A DNA stretch of 17,559 nucleotides from Schaedlerella sp. (GTDB lineage Bacteria; Bacillota; Clostridia; Lachnospirales; Lachnospiraceae). The stretch covers positions 1 to 17,559 of the forward strand of contig JAHHTO010000034.1 in NCBI GenBank assembly GCA_020024595.1, read 5' to 3'. The position numbers and the translations under genes were made by a program. Positions 6,758-14,290 of the stretch are shown here, piece after piece (position 1 is the stretch's first letter; every line of letters begins with the position of its first letter). The notes under the pieces were generated by a model that was not told where the DNA came from, did not search any database, and was given only the letters and a program-made list of their open reading frames with translations.

Positions 6758-9025
6758 TCAATCTTTCTTAATCTGAATCAGCTTTGCATTCACGCTTTCT
6801 ACAAAGCCTTCCGGTACCAGATCTCCTGCGATTTCTTTGATATGTTCCATACTCACACCTTTCATCATGTCCCACATGCCTTCGCCCGGTGCTACTTTCA
6901 TATTCATCGAGAGCTTGACCGCTTCTTGTACAATTTTCAACGCATCCGGATTTTTTGCGATCTCTCCGATCGTATCCTTGATACTGTACATACCTTCCGG
7001 AAATTCCATCGGTGCGGAAAGATCCATATCACCAATAGTTTTAAACCAATTTGCTACACCTTCTGCACGTTCATTTACTTCCGGAAGTACATAAATTCCA
7101 GGTTCTTCCTTTACCTTTTCAAGCGTGATGCTGTCCTTTACATTTCCTGCAACTGCCAGAATTGTGTTTTGACCCTCTTGCAATTGGACATTAAATACAA
7201 ATACTTTATCTGCACTCAGTTCTCCTGCTTTCTTTCCATTCAGATACAAAGTCACTTCCGGCTGATTGGAGTACACGCGAATTTCTGTTGTCTCTCCTGC
7301 GCGCTGTGCATACCGCCTGCCACATACATGTACCATGGGTTCTTTGTTCCAGTATGCTTTATAAATGTAATAACTATCTTTTTTCGTTTTTCGGTCTATC
7401 GTGACCAGTCCCTTGTTATTACGTCCCGATACACCGCCTTCATCTCGGGCTGCGCAGCCAAAATCAAACATATTCCATACGTGTGTTGACCAAATCCACG
7501 GACGCTCATCGAACACCTTCGCCATATGCTCATGATACAATGCTTGATATTCTTCACTATAGTCTTTGCATGCCGGATTTGGTCCGTGATATGTCACGAT
7601 TCCTTCACATCCATACTCTGACATTCCAAGACACAGATCTGGGTGTTTCGCATGGAACATATCTAACCACGGTCCATTATCTTCCATTTTCCCACCATAC
7701 CATCCGAAGTAATGATTGTAGCTGATCACATCTGTAATATGATGCATCGGACTTTCTATCGGAGTCATACTTACATGTGCAATGGTAGTCAATCTCGTAG
7801 GATCCATTTCTTTTGCCAGTTTGTTCAATTCTTTGTGATTCTCCACCAGCTGATCGGAAATCCCACCAATGAGAATCTCATTGGATATCCCCCAGAAGCA
7901 GATAGATGGATGATTATAATTTTGAATGATCAGCTCTTTTAACTGACTGATACAGTTCTGATGTGCTTCTGGATCTTTATTCATTACACTGATAAACGGT
8001 ATCTCTGCCCATACAACAAACCCCAATTCGTCACACGCATCATAAAAATCCTGACTGTGCTGATAATGTGCCAGACGAATGGTATTCGCGCCAAGTTCTT
8101 TGATGATCCTTGCATCTTCATAATGGTCCTGTCTCGTCAACGCATTTCCCTTATATAACTGGTCTTGATGACGACTCACACCACGGAGCGGGGTTTCCGC
8201 ACCATTGAGGATAAATCCCTTATTAGGATCACAAGAAAAACTTCTCACACCCGCCTGTACTGAAATTTCGTCAAACGCCTCATTGCGCCTCTGCAAGGTT
8301 GCTGTTACATTGTAAAGATAAGGACTGTCAATCTCCCATTTCTTTACGTCCGGAACATAAATCTTCACTTTCGTATCATCTGCCGGACGACATGCAGCTC
8401 CCACTTCATTTCCCTCTGCATCCCAAATTGAATACTGTACAGTAAAGTTCTCCTCTGCATTTTTTACATAAGTTACAATTTCAAACTCAGCTCCACCACA
8501 TTCACAAGGAATTGGTGTCACCTGAATCCCCGGTCCCCCATAATATTCCAGATCAAAATGTGTATCGGGTACACTGATGAGGTTCACTCCACGGTATAAT
8601 CCGCCATAGAAGGTAAAGTCTGCTGACTGAGGATATACACTATCTTTATGCTCATTGCTGCATGCAATAACTAAAAGGTTCTCCTCATCCTCTTTACATA
8701 AACCTGTAATGTCTGCACGAAAGATAGAATATCCCCCTTCGTGATAAGTTACTTCTTTTCCATTTACATATACAGTTGCCTGCTGACCCGCTGCCAGAAT
8801 CTCTACAAACACTTTGCTCCCGCCAAACGCCTGCTTCGGTGTTGTAAAATTCTTTGCATACCAATATTTTCCTCTATCATAACTGCCATTTCCATCATGT
8901 CCATCCACTGCATTCCATGTATGCGGCAAGTCAATCTGCTGCCAATCTGTTGGGAGTGCTGACGGAAGTCCAACATCCTTCTGAATAAACTGCCAATTTT
9001 TATTTAGGTTAATAATCTTACGCAT
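6758..9025 (-). CDS. Family 2 glycoside hydrolase, probable beta-glucuronidase or other beta-hexuronidase
   Basis: This cytoplasmic retaining glycosidase has 755 residues and no signal peptide. Domain order is a jelly-roll sugar-binding domain (about 1-150), an immunoglobulin-like domain (about 160-265), a TIM barrel (about 266-560), a second beta domain (about 565-640) and an unassigned C-terminal extension (about 641-755). The acid/base is Glu383 in GISNEI and the nucleophile is Glu470 in SEYG. Asn536 and Lys538 in GRNNKG sit where beta-glucuronidases have the N-x-K motif that contacts the sugar carboxylate. However, segments such as RLAHYQHSQDFYDACDELG also resemble beta-galactosidases, and some of those carry a similar N-x-K, so the motif alone is not decisive. 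Neighbouring uxaC, kdgK, kdgA and a GPH transporter favour a hexuronide substrate. AAGGAGA precedes the ATG. It is the first gene of the leftward operon and divergent from araC. Confidence 0.85.
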   Translation of the reverse strand: MRKIINLNKNWQFIQKDVGLPSALPTDWQQIDLPHTWNAVDGHDGNGSYDRGKYWYAKNFTTPKQAFGGSKVFVEILAAGQQATVYVNGKEVTYHEGGYSIFRADITGLCKEDEENLLVIACSNEHKDSVYPQSADFTFYGGLYRGVNLISVPDTHFDLEYYGGPGIQVTPIPCECGGAEFEIVTYVKNAEENFTVQYSIWDAEGNEVGAACRPADDTKVKIYVPDVKKWEIDSPYLYNVTATLQRRNEAFDEISVQAGVRSFSCDPNKGFILNGAETPLRGVSRHQDQLYKGNALTRQDHYEDARIIKELGANTIRLAHYQHSQDFYDACDELGFVVWAEIPFISVMNKDPEAHQNCISQLKELIIQNYNHPSICFWGISNEILIGGISDQLVENHKELNKLAKEMDPTRLTTIAHVSMTPIESPMHHITDVISYNHYFGWYGGKMEDNGPWLDMFHAKHPDLCLGMSEYGCEGIVTYHGPNPACKDYSEEYQALYHEHMAKVFDERPWIWSTHVWNMFDFGCAARDEGGVSGRNNKGLVTIDRKTKKDSYYIYKAYWNKEPMVHVCGRRYAQRAGETTEIRVYSNQPEVTLYLNGKKAGELSADKVFVFNVQLQEGQNTILAVAGNVKDSITLEKVKEEPGIYVLPEVNERAEGVANWFKTIGDMDLSAPMEFPEGMYSIKDTIGEIAKNPDALKIVQEAVKLSMNMKVAPGEGMWDMMKGVSMEHIKEIAGDLVPEGFVESVNAKLIQIKKD

Positions 9026-9332
9026 AATGTTTCTCCTTCTTACATTTCTCTCATATGTAATCTTTTAAATTCTCTCGTTCTCTTTACTTTAATAGGATTT
9101 ATATTTTTCAGTTAGGAATTTTTTTATCTATTTCCGTATAATTTTTATTATCTCTTATATTTACCAAAAAATTATACGATAATATAAGAGAATTCTACGA
9201 TTCACTAATATCTCTCATGAAAAACCCTAGTATTGAGCGACAGATATTTTACGCATCGTACAATGACATTGTTTTTAGTTTATGATTTTTTTTAATTTTC
9301 ATACAAACTATGTTTATAGAAAGAGGATGCTT
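9026..9332. promoter_or_regulatory. Divergent GH2 / araC control region
   Basis: This 307-base, very AT-rich gap lies between two divergent starts. I find no convincing -35/-10 pair in either direction; only TATAAA-like or TTTAAT-like -10 elements with poor -35 partners are present. That is typical of activator-dependent promoters and suits control by the adjacent AraC protein. It holds the interlocked inverted repeats at 9135-9191 and three same-strand copies of TCTCTYAT at 9047, 9151 and 9211, all listed separately. I saw no cre-like CcpA site. Confidence 0.6.
9135..9191. repeat. Interlocked inverted repeats (A-B-A'-B') upstream of the GH2 gene
   Basis: Two perfect inverted repeats overlap. 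Arm A is CGTATAATTTTT at 9135-9146, with its complement at 9167-9178 (12 bp). Arm B is TCTCTTATATT at 9151-9161, with its complement at 9181-9191 (11 bp). The arms alternate A, B, A', B' with gaps of 4, 5 and 2 bases. The dyad centres are about 15 bp apart. The likely role is an operator for the divergent AraC-family regulator, but no regulator site of this form is known to me. Confidence 0.65.
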
Positions 9333-10562
9333 ATGGATTACAAAGCAGAATTAATATTTTTACAACGTCTTTTAAAAAATTTTCATATCAACACCATGAT
9401 TATTGGAGTAACTGACAAAAATTTGCCCGAATTCGACCTTGGACTACGACGCATGATTTATAATGAGACAGACTATAGTTGGTTCTTTTCCCTTTCTTCA
9501 CGCCCAGATGCCTCCAAGACCATATTCCGGATTCAGGATGAATATCTATGCAGTTATATCTATTTTCAGCTCCCGAATGCAGAAAAAGAACCATCACATT
9601 TTGTCATCGGTCCCTACACAAACCGGGATATTACCAAACGAATCCTTCTAAGCCTTGCAGAAAAACTGTCTCTTTCACCGAAACAATTTACGCAGCTAAA
9701 CAAATACTATTCAAATATCCCTCTTCTGACAAATGAAGAGCCCATCTTCTCTCTTGTCACCACTTTCGGGGAATATCTCTGGGGAGGTCTTGAGAATTTT
9801 TCAGTAGAATATATTGATAACCGTGTATCGGAGCGAGTGGAACCGATAGCATCACGTCCAGATTTTCGAGAGCCGGAAGAAGCTTTCTTAAGTATGCAGA
9901 TCCTGGAAGACCGATATGCTGCCGAAAATCAGCTGATTCTCGCAGTTTCACAAGGACTGATACACAAAGCAGAAATAGCAATGTCAAACAATAACTTTCT
10001 GCTGTTGGAGAAACGCCTGACTGATCCGATAAGGGATATCAAAAATTATTGCATCATCTTAAATACGCTGCTAAGAAAAGCAGCTGAACAAGGTTCCGTA
10101 CATCCGTTGCACATTGACAGTCTGTCTTCCCGCTTCGCCCGCAAAATCGAACAGGTCACATCACCTGAAGGTGGTCAGATATTGCAAAAAGAAATGATTC
10201 ACAAATATTGTCTGCTTGTTAAAAATCATTCCATGAAAGGCTTCTCACTTCTCGTACAGAAGGTACTGACACGGATCGATTCCGATCTAACAGCTGATTT
10301 AAGCCTAAATACCCAGGCAAAACTTTTGAATGTCAATGCCAGCTATCTTTCTACATTATTCAAAAAAGAAACTGGAACCACCCTGACAGACTATGTAAAT
10401 AGAAAGCGAATAGAAAACGCAATATTTCTGCTTAATTCTACAAATATGCAGATTCAGAGTATCGCACAGTACTGTGGAATATCAGATGTCAATTATTTTA
10501 CAAAGATTTTTAAAAAATATATTGGAAAAACCCCGAAAGAGTACCGGAGTGAAATTTCTTAA
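9333..10562 (+). CDS. AraC-family transcriptional regulator
   Basis: This is probably the activator of the divergent GH2 operon. I place the start at ATG 9333, which has AAGAGGA five bases upstream and gives 409 residues. An ATG at 9282 lacks a ribosome binding site and would add 17 residues of low-complexity sequence. The last 100 residues form the double helix-turn-helix AraC domain: LNTQAKLLNVNASYLSTLFK for the first and IQSIAQYCGISDVNYFTKIF for the second, followed by KYIGKTPKEYR, which closes the domain as usual. The N-terminal 300 residues match no ligand-binding fold I can name. They are not a typical cupin, so the effector is not evident; a glycoside or released sugar is the natural guess. 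The gene ends one base before a bidirectional terminator and is therefore probably monocistronic. Confidence 0.88.
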   Translation: MDYKAELIFLQRLLKNFHINTMIIGVTDKNLPEFDLGLRRMIYNETDYSWFFSLSSRPDASKTIFRIQDEYLCSYIYFQLPNAEKEPSHFVIGPYTNRDITKRILLSLAEKLSLSPKQFTQLNKYYSNIPLLTNEEPIFSLVTTFGEYLWGGLENFSVEYIDNRVSERVEPIASRPDFREPEEAFLSMQILEDRYAAENQLILAVSQGLIHKAEIAMSNNNFLLLEKRLTDPIRDIKNYCIILNTLLRKAAEQGSVHPLHIDSLSSRFARKIEQVTSPEGGQILQKEMIHKYCLLVKNHSMKGFSLLVQKVLTRIDSDLTADLSLNTQAKLLNVNASYLSTLFKKETGTTLTDYVNRKRIENAIFLLNSTNMQIQSIAQYCGISDVNYFTKIFKKYIGKTPKEYRSEIS

Positions 10563-10609
10563 AAAAATAGCGCTATGTCAGACCAACCTCTGAACATAAC
10601 GCTATTTTT
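10563..10609. terminator. Bidirectional intrinsic terminator between araC and uxaC
   Basis: A stem forms between 10563-10582 (AAAAATAGCGCTATGTCAGA) and 10589-10609, with one extra base on the 3' side and one wobble. The loop is CCAACC. A-rich and T-rich flanks on each side mean that both the rightward araC transcript and the leftward uxaC transcript end in a U-tract. Confidence 0.88.
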
Positions 10610-10654
10610 ATTCTATATTCTATGTGATAGATTCCGCCAAATGCAAACTAGATT

Positions 10655-12061
10655 TTACAATTCGAATCCGAAATACCTCACTGCATTATTATAGGAAATT
10701 CCTTTGATCATTCTCTCCAGTACTTTATAATCTGCCGGATACTCTCCATTCTCAACCCATCCACCAATCAATTCACAGAGGATCCTTCGAAAATATTCAT
10801 GTCTTGTATAAGAGAGAAAACTCCTAGAGTCTGTCAACATTCCGATAAAATTTCCAAGAATCCCCAGATTTGCCAGCGATATCATCTGCTCTGTCATACC
10901 TGTTTTATTATCGTTAAACCACCATGCACTTCCTTGCTGAATTTTTCCAATAGCGGACGCATCTTGAAAACACCCTATGATCGTTCCGATCGAAGCGTTA
11001 TCTACAGGATTCAGAGAATAGAGTATCGTCTTCGGAAGTTCATCATTTTCCGCCAGCGCATTCAGATAATCTGCCATCTCAGAAGATGGAGCAAAGTTAT
11101 TGATACAATCAACACCGGTATCCGGACCAAGACTTCGATAAATACTCTTATTATTATCACGTTTCACACCATAATGCAGCTGCATTACCCAATTTCTTTT
11201 ATGGTATTCTTTTCCGAGCGCTACCATATATGCACTCTTAAACTGAAGTTCCTCCTGACGACTTACAGTTTCACCTGTCAGACGTTTCGCAAAAATCTTT
11301 TCAACTTCTTCCTCAGATACAGGAGCATACATTACATATTCAAGACCATGATCGGAAACCACGCACCCATTTGATGCAAAAAAATCCATCCTGTTCTTCA
11401 ATGCATCTATCAATGCTTTAAAACTATCCACTTTAATTCCACTTACATCACTTAATTTTGCAAGGTATTCCAAATAGTCTGGTTTTTCAAGATTCATTGC
11501 CTTATCCGGTCTCCATGCCGGAAGCACCTGAACATCAAAACTTTCATCTTCTGCAATTTTTTTATGCCATTTTAAAGAGTCTATCGGATCGTCCGTCGTA
11601 CAAACAAGTGTTACATTGGATTTCTTGATCAAATTACGTGTACTCATACCTTCCTGCGCCAGCTTTTCATTGCAGAGATTCCACACTTCTTCTGCTGTTT
11701 CCCCATTCAAATATCCGTCATATCCAAAATACCGCTTTAGTTCTAGATGACTCCAGTGATACAATGGATTGCCAATTGCCATTTCTAGGGTTTCTGCCCA
11801 CTTCTGAAACTTTTCTCTATCAGAAGCATTTCCTGTGATATACTGCTCTTCTACTCCATTGGAACGCATCTGTCGCCATTTGTAGTGATCTCCCCCAAGC
11901 CATACCTGCGTAATATTTTCAAACTTTCTATCCTCATAAATTTCTTGTGGATTCAGATGGCAATGGTAATCCAGAATCGGCATCACCTCTGCATATTCAT
12001 GATATAGCCTCTGCGCTGTCTCTGTTGACAGAAGAAAATTTTGATCCATAAACGGTTTCAT
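10655..12061 (-). CDS. uxaC: Glucuronate isomerase UxaC
   Basis: This cytoplasmic enzyme interconverts D-glucuronate and D-fructuronate, and also D-galacturonate and D-tagaturonate. It is the first step of the hexuronate branch. At 468 residues it has the standard family length. The amidohydrolase-like metal-binding start ILDYHCHLNPQEI has His33 and His35. Other family segments are WLGGDHYKWRQMR, MQLHYGVKRDNN and the C-terminal LIGGWVENGEYP. The start has AGGAGGT eight bases upstream. It lies 202 bases after kdgK and has a predicted promoter of its own. The enzyme joins the beta-hexuronidase to the KDG steps, but the reductase and dehydratase that must act next are absent here. Confidence 0.97.
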   Translation of the reverse strand: MKPFMDQNFLLSTETAQRLYHEYAEVMPILDYHCHLNPQEIYEDRKFENITQVWLGGDHYKWRQMRSNGVEEQYITGNASDREKFQKWAETLEMAIGNPLYHWSHLELKRYFGYDGYLNGETAEEVWNLCNEKLAQEGMSTRNLIKKSNVTLVCTTDDPIDSLKWHKKIAEDESFDVQVLPAWRPDKAMNLEKPDYLEYLAKLSDVSGIKVDSFKALIDALKNRMDFFASNGCVVSDHGLEYVMYAPVSEEEVEKIFAKRLTGETVSRQEELQFKSAYMVALGKEYHKRNWVMQLHYGVKRDNNKSIYRSLGPDTGVDCINNFAPSSEMADYLNALAENDELPKTILYSLNPVDNASIGTIIGCFQDASAIGKIQQGSAWWFNDNKTGMTEQMISLANLGILGNFIGMLTDSRSFLSYTRHEYFRRILCELIGGWVENGEYPADYKVLERMIKGISYNNAVRYFGFEL

Positions 12062-12116
12062 ATCTATCTACCTCCTGTTATTTTACTTCTCATATCCAAG
12101 TTGTCTTAGTGCACTT

Positions 12117-12145
12117 ATTATACTGCTGCTTCTTTTCTGATTCAA
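12117..12145 (-). promoter_or_regulatory. Predicted sigma-A promoter of uxaC
   Basis: On the minus strand, TTGAAT (12145-12140) and a perfect TATAAT (12122-12117) are separated by 17 bases. The predicted start near 12110 gives a leader of about 49 bases. A short inverted repeat, ATGTATTTACAT (12186-12197), lies about 80 bases upstream of this start. Its role is unknown, and it does not match the palindrome near kdgA. Confidence 0.65.
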
Positions 12146-12211
12146 TAAATATCCTGCAATCACACGCACCCTATGCCACTGTAACATGTATTTACATAAC
12201 ATAGAAATATA

Positions 12212-12231
12212 GCTGCCACGTATGTGACAGC
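12212..12231 (-). terminator. Possible weak terminator or attenuator hairpin after kdgK
   Basis: In the leftward transcript, GCTGTCAC (12231-12224) pairs fully with GTGGCAGC (12219-12212), with one G-U wobble and a four-base loop. The following stretch TATATTTCTA has few consecutive U residues, so termination would be incomplete. It lies 33 bases after the kdgK stop and upstream of the uxaC promoter, which fits partial separation of the two transcripts. Confidence 0.45.
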
Positions 12232-12263
12232 CGTATTTCAACATAGCAAATAGGGATTATTTA

Positions 12264-13289
12264 TTATCTCTGGACACGTCCGGAAGCATCGCCACCGGCA
12301 AGTTTTGCAACTTCGTCCATAGAGACCATATTAAAGTCACCCTCAATGGAGTGTTTCAGACAAGATGCTGCAACTGCAAATTCGATTGTTGTCTGTGCAT
12401 CATATCCGTTCAATGTTGCCGCAATCAGTCCGCCTCCGAAACTGTCGCCGCCTCCGACACGGTCTACAATATGCATCTTATATTTTTTACTAAAGTAATA
12501 ATCTGTTCCGTTAAATAACATCGCAGACCAGAGATTGTCATTTGCAGAAAGAGATTCACGCAATGTGATTGCCACTTTCTCGAACCCAAAGCGATCAGCC
12601 AGCTGTTTTGCAACATCTTTATATCCTTCATGGTTTACTTCACCTGCATATACATCTGTATTAGCTGCTTTGATACCAAATACATCAGAAGCATCCTCTT
12701 CATTCGCAATACAAACATCAACATATTTACAAAGCTCACCCATTACCTGACCTGCTTTTTCTTTGCTCCACAATTTGTTTCTGTAGTTCAGATCGCAAGA
12801 AATCTTGACACCAGCTTCCTTAGCAGCCTTACAAGCTTCAAGACAGATCGCTGCCACATTGTCATTCAATGCCGGTGTAATTCCTGTAAAGTGGAACCAC
12901 TCTGCGCCATCAAAAATCACTTTCCAATCAAAATCTTCCATGGATGCTGTATAGATGGAAGAACCGGCTCTATCATAAATAACCTTGGATGGTCTCTGGG
13001 AAGCCCCCTTTTCCAGAAAATAAATACCTACTCTGTCACCACCTCGCGCAATGTAAGATGTATCTACACCATATTTTCTTAAAGAATTTACGGCTGCCTG
13101 CCCAATTTCATGCTTCGGAAGCTTTGTAACGAACTTTGCATCAAATCCATAGTTAGCGAGAGAGACTGCTACATTTGCTTCCCCGCCGCCATATGTCGCA
13201 CCAAATGTGTCAGCCTGAACAAAACGGTAATATCCTTCCGGTGCCAGTCTCAACATAATTTCTCCAAATGTAATAACTTTCTTGCTCAT
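12264..13289 (-). CDS. kdgK: 2-keto-3-deoxygluconate kinase (PfkB/ribokinase family)
   Basis: This enzyme phosphorylates 2-keto-3-deoxygluconate (KDG) with ATP to give KDPG, in the cytoplasm. The 341 residues fit the PfkB family. The N-terminal signature YGGGEANVAVSLANYG is at 33-48. The C-terminal ATP and anion-hole signature is VGGGDSFGGG (278-287), with Asp282 as the catalytic base. The preceding TFGEIMLRLAPEG and the terminal GRVQR resemble Firmicutes KDG kinases. AGAGGAG lies just upstream of the ATG. It follows kdgA by 76 bases on the same strand with no intervening terminator, so the pair is probably co-transcribed. PfkB kinases are hard to tell apart by sequence; the adjacent KDPG aldolase and uxaC make the KDG assignment strong. 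Confidence 0.93.
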   Translation of the reverse strand: MSKKVITFGEIMLRLAPEGYYRFVQADTFGATYGGGEANVAVSLANYGFDAKFVTKLPKHEIGQAAVNSLRKYGVDTSYIARGGDRVGIYFLEKGASQRPSKVIYDRAGSSIYTASMEDFDWKVIFDGAEWFHFTGITPALNDNVAAICLEACKAAKEAGVKISCDLNYRNKLWSKEKAGQVMGELCKYVDVCIANEEDASDVFGIKAANTDVYAGEVNHEGYKDVAKQLADRFGFEKVAITLRESLSANDNLWSAMLFNGTDYYFSKKYKMHIVDRVGGGDSFGGGLIAATLNGYDAQTTIEFAVAASCLKHSIEGDFNMVSMDEVAKLAGGDASGRVQR

Positions 13290-13365
13290 AATTCTCCTCT
13301 TTCTTCTTCAAATATATATTTTGTTTTCTGAATTTAAATTTCAAAATATACGGTCTTCAAATGTT

Positions 13366-14004
13366 CTATTTGCTTCTGATATCAGCCACAAGCTGAACCG
13401 CTTCCTTGGCAAGATCTCTGATCTCATCAAACTTACCTTCTGCTACAAGGCTTCCTTTTACCATCCAGCTTCCGCCACATGCCACAATCTTGTCACATGC
13501 CAGATAATTTTCCAGATTCTTCGCATTTACACCTCCTGTCGGCATAAACTTCACACCCACATACGGAGCCGCAAGAGCCTTGATTGTAGATACTCCGCCA
13601 AACTGCTCTGCCGGGAAGAACTTCACTACTTTCAGTCCTCTCTTAACAGCCTGCGCGACTTCCGATGGTGTGATGCATCCTGGATATACTGGTATGTCTT
13701 TGCTGAGACAGTAATCTACTATTTCGGGATCAAATCCCGGGCTGACAATAAACCTTGCACCTGCCGCAACTGCTCGATCAACCTGATGAATTGTCAAAAC
13801 AGTTCCTGCTCCTACAAACATATCCGGATACTCTGTTGTCATAATGCGAATAGACTCCTCTGCTGCTTCCGTACGGAAAGTTACTTCTGCACATGGAAGC
13901 CCGCCTTCGCACAATGCCCTTGCAAGCGGGGCTGCATCCTTAGCATCGTTCAAAACAACTACCGGTACTACTCCCATTTTCTGAATCATCTCTGATACAT
14001 CCAT
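13366..14004 (-). CDS. kdgA: KDPG aldolase (2-dehydro-3-deoxyphosphogluconate aldolase)
   Basis: This class I aldolase cleaves KDPG to pyruvate and glyceraldehyde 3-phosphate, the final step of the hexuronate route. It has 212 residues, typical of the Eda/KdgA family. Key residues are Glu40 in AEVTFRT, the Schiff-base Lys128 in VKFFPAEQFGG, and phosphate-binding stretches GAGTV (65-69), MPTGGV and GGSWM near 177-181. Family members also cleave 4-hydroxy-2-oxoglutarate. AAGGAG lies nine bases before the ATG. The gene leads the kdgA-kdgK unit and is divergent from the IclR-type regulator. A consensus promoter with adjacent palindromes precedes it. Confidence 0.96.
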   Translation of the reverse strand: MDVSEMIQKMGVVPVVVLNDAKDAAPLARALCEGGLPCAEVTFRTEAAEESIRIMTTEYPDMFVGAGTVLTIHQVDRAVAAGARFIVSPGFDPEIVDYCLSKDIPVYPGCITPSEVAQAVKRGLKVVKFFPAEQFGGVSTIKALAAPYVGVKFMPTGGVNAKNLENYLACDKIVACGGSWMVKGSLVAEGKFDEIRDLAKEAVQLVADIRSK

Positions 14005-14090
14005 CTTTTCTTCTCCTTATCTACTTTGGTTATTGTGTTCTCTTACAATACAAACTCATTCTCATATTCATCTTTCTTACGCTCTTTTAG

Positions 14091-14125
14091 TTTCGTATTA
14101 TGGAACTATATTTCATATTATGAAC
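14091..14125. promoter_or_regulatory. Tandem palindromic operator just downstream of the kdgA start site
   Basis: Two related imperfect-to-perfect palindromes lie in tandem: TTTCGTATTATGGAAC (14091-14106) and TTTCATATTATGAAC (14111-14125), whose core TTCATATTATGAA (14112-14124) is a perfect dyad. The centres are about 20 bp apart, which is two helical turns. They begin about six bases beyond the predicted kdgA start, where a bound protein would block transcription. The TTTCAT/ATGAAA form resembles IclR-family KdgR operators, so the divergent IclR protein is the natural ligand. Confidence 0.65.
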
Positions 14126-14137
14126 TTCTTATTGTTT

Positions 14138-14165
14138 ATTATACTCTTTATTATATCCTTGTCAA
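14138..14165 (-). promoter_or_regulatory. Consensus promoter of kdgA-kdgK
   Basis: On the minus strand, a perfect TTGACA (14165-14160) and a perfect TATAAT (14143-14138) are separated by 16 bases. The start site should fall near 14131. A promoter this strong would need tight repression, which the palindromes immediately downstream could supply. Confidence 0.8.
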
Positions 14166-14250
14166 CATATTTCAATCCTTGTCTGCATTTTTATCATCAT
14201 TTAATCCCGCAAACTGCACCTCAAACCAAATTCCACCAAACGCCCTGCTA

Positions 14251-14279
14251 TTGCCATTTCAAAAGAAGCGTGCTACAAT
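14251..14279 (+). promoter_or_regulatory. Promoter of the iclR-type regulator
   Basis: TTGCCA (14251-14256) and TACAAT (14274-14279) are 17 bases apart, and TG at 14271-14272 makes an extended -10. The predicted start is near 14286. Confidence 0.72.
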
Positions 14280-14290
14280 ACGTTATATTT

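Noticed and set aside
6644..7489. Rightward open frame of about 280 codons opposite the symporter and GH2 genes
   Set aside because: It is antisense to two well-supported genes, has a Cys/His/Phe-rich composition with no recognisable domain and lacks a good ribosome binding site. It is a shadow frame.
9135..9191. RNA pseudoknot formed by the interlocked inverted repeats
   Set aside because: The connecting loops are only 4, 5 and 2 bases, too short to span stems of 11-12 bp in a full H-type pseudoknot. A DNA-level role is more likely.
9282..9332. Upstream ATG at 9282 as the araC start
   Set aside because: It has no ribosome binding site and adds a Phe/Asn/Tyr-rich tail, while ATG 9333 has AAGAGGA at good spacing.
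13282..13995. Rightward open frame of about 237 codons opposite kdgA
   Set aside because: It lies entirely antisense to kdgA, whose catalytic residues are intact, and its product has no family features.
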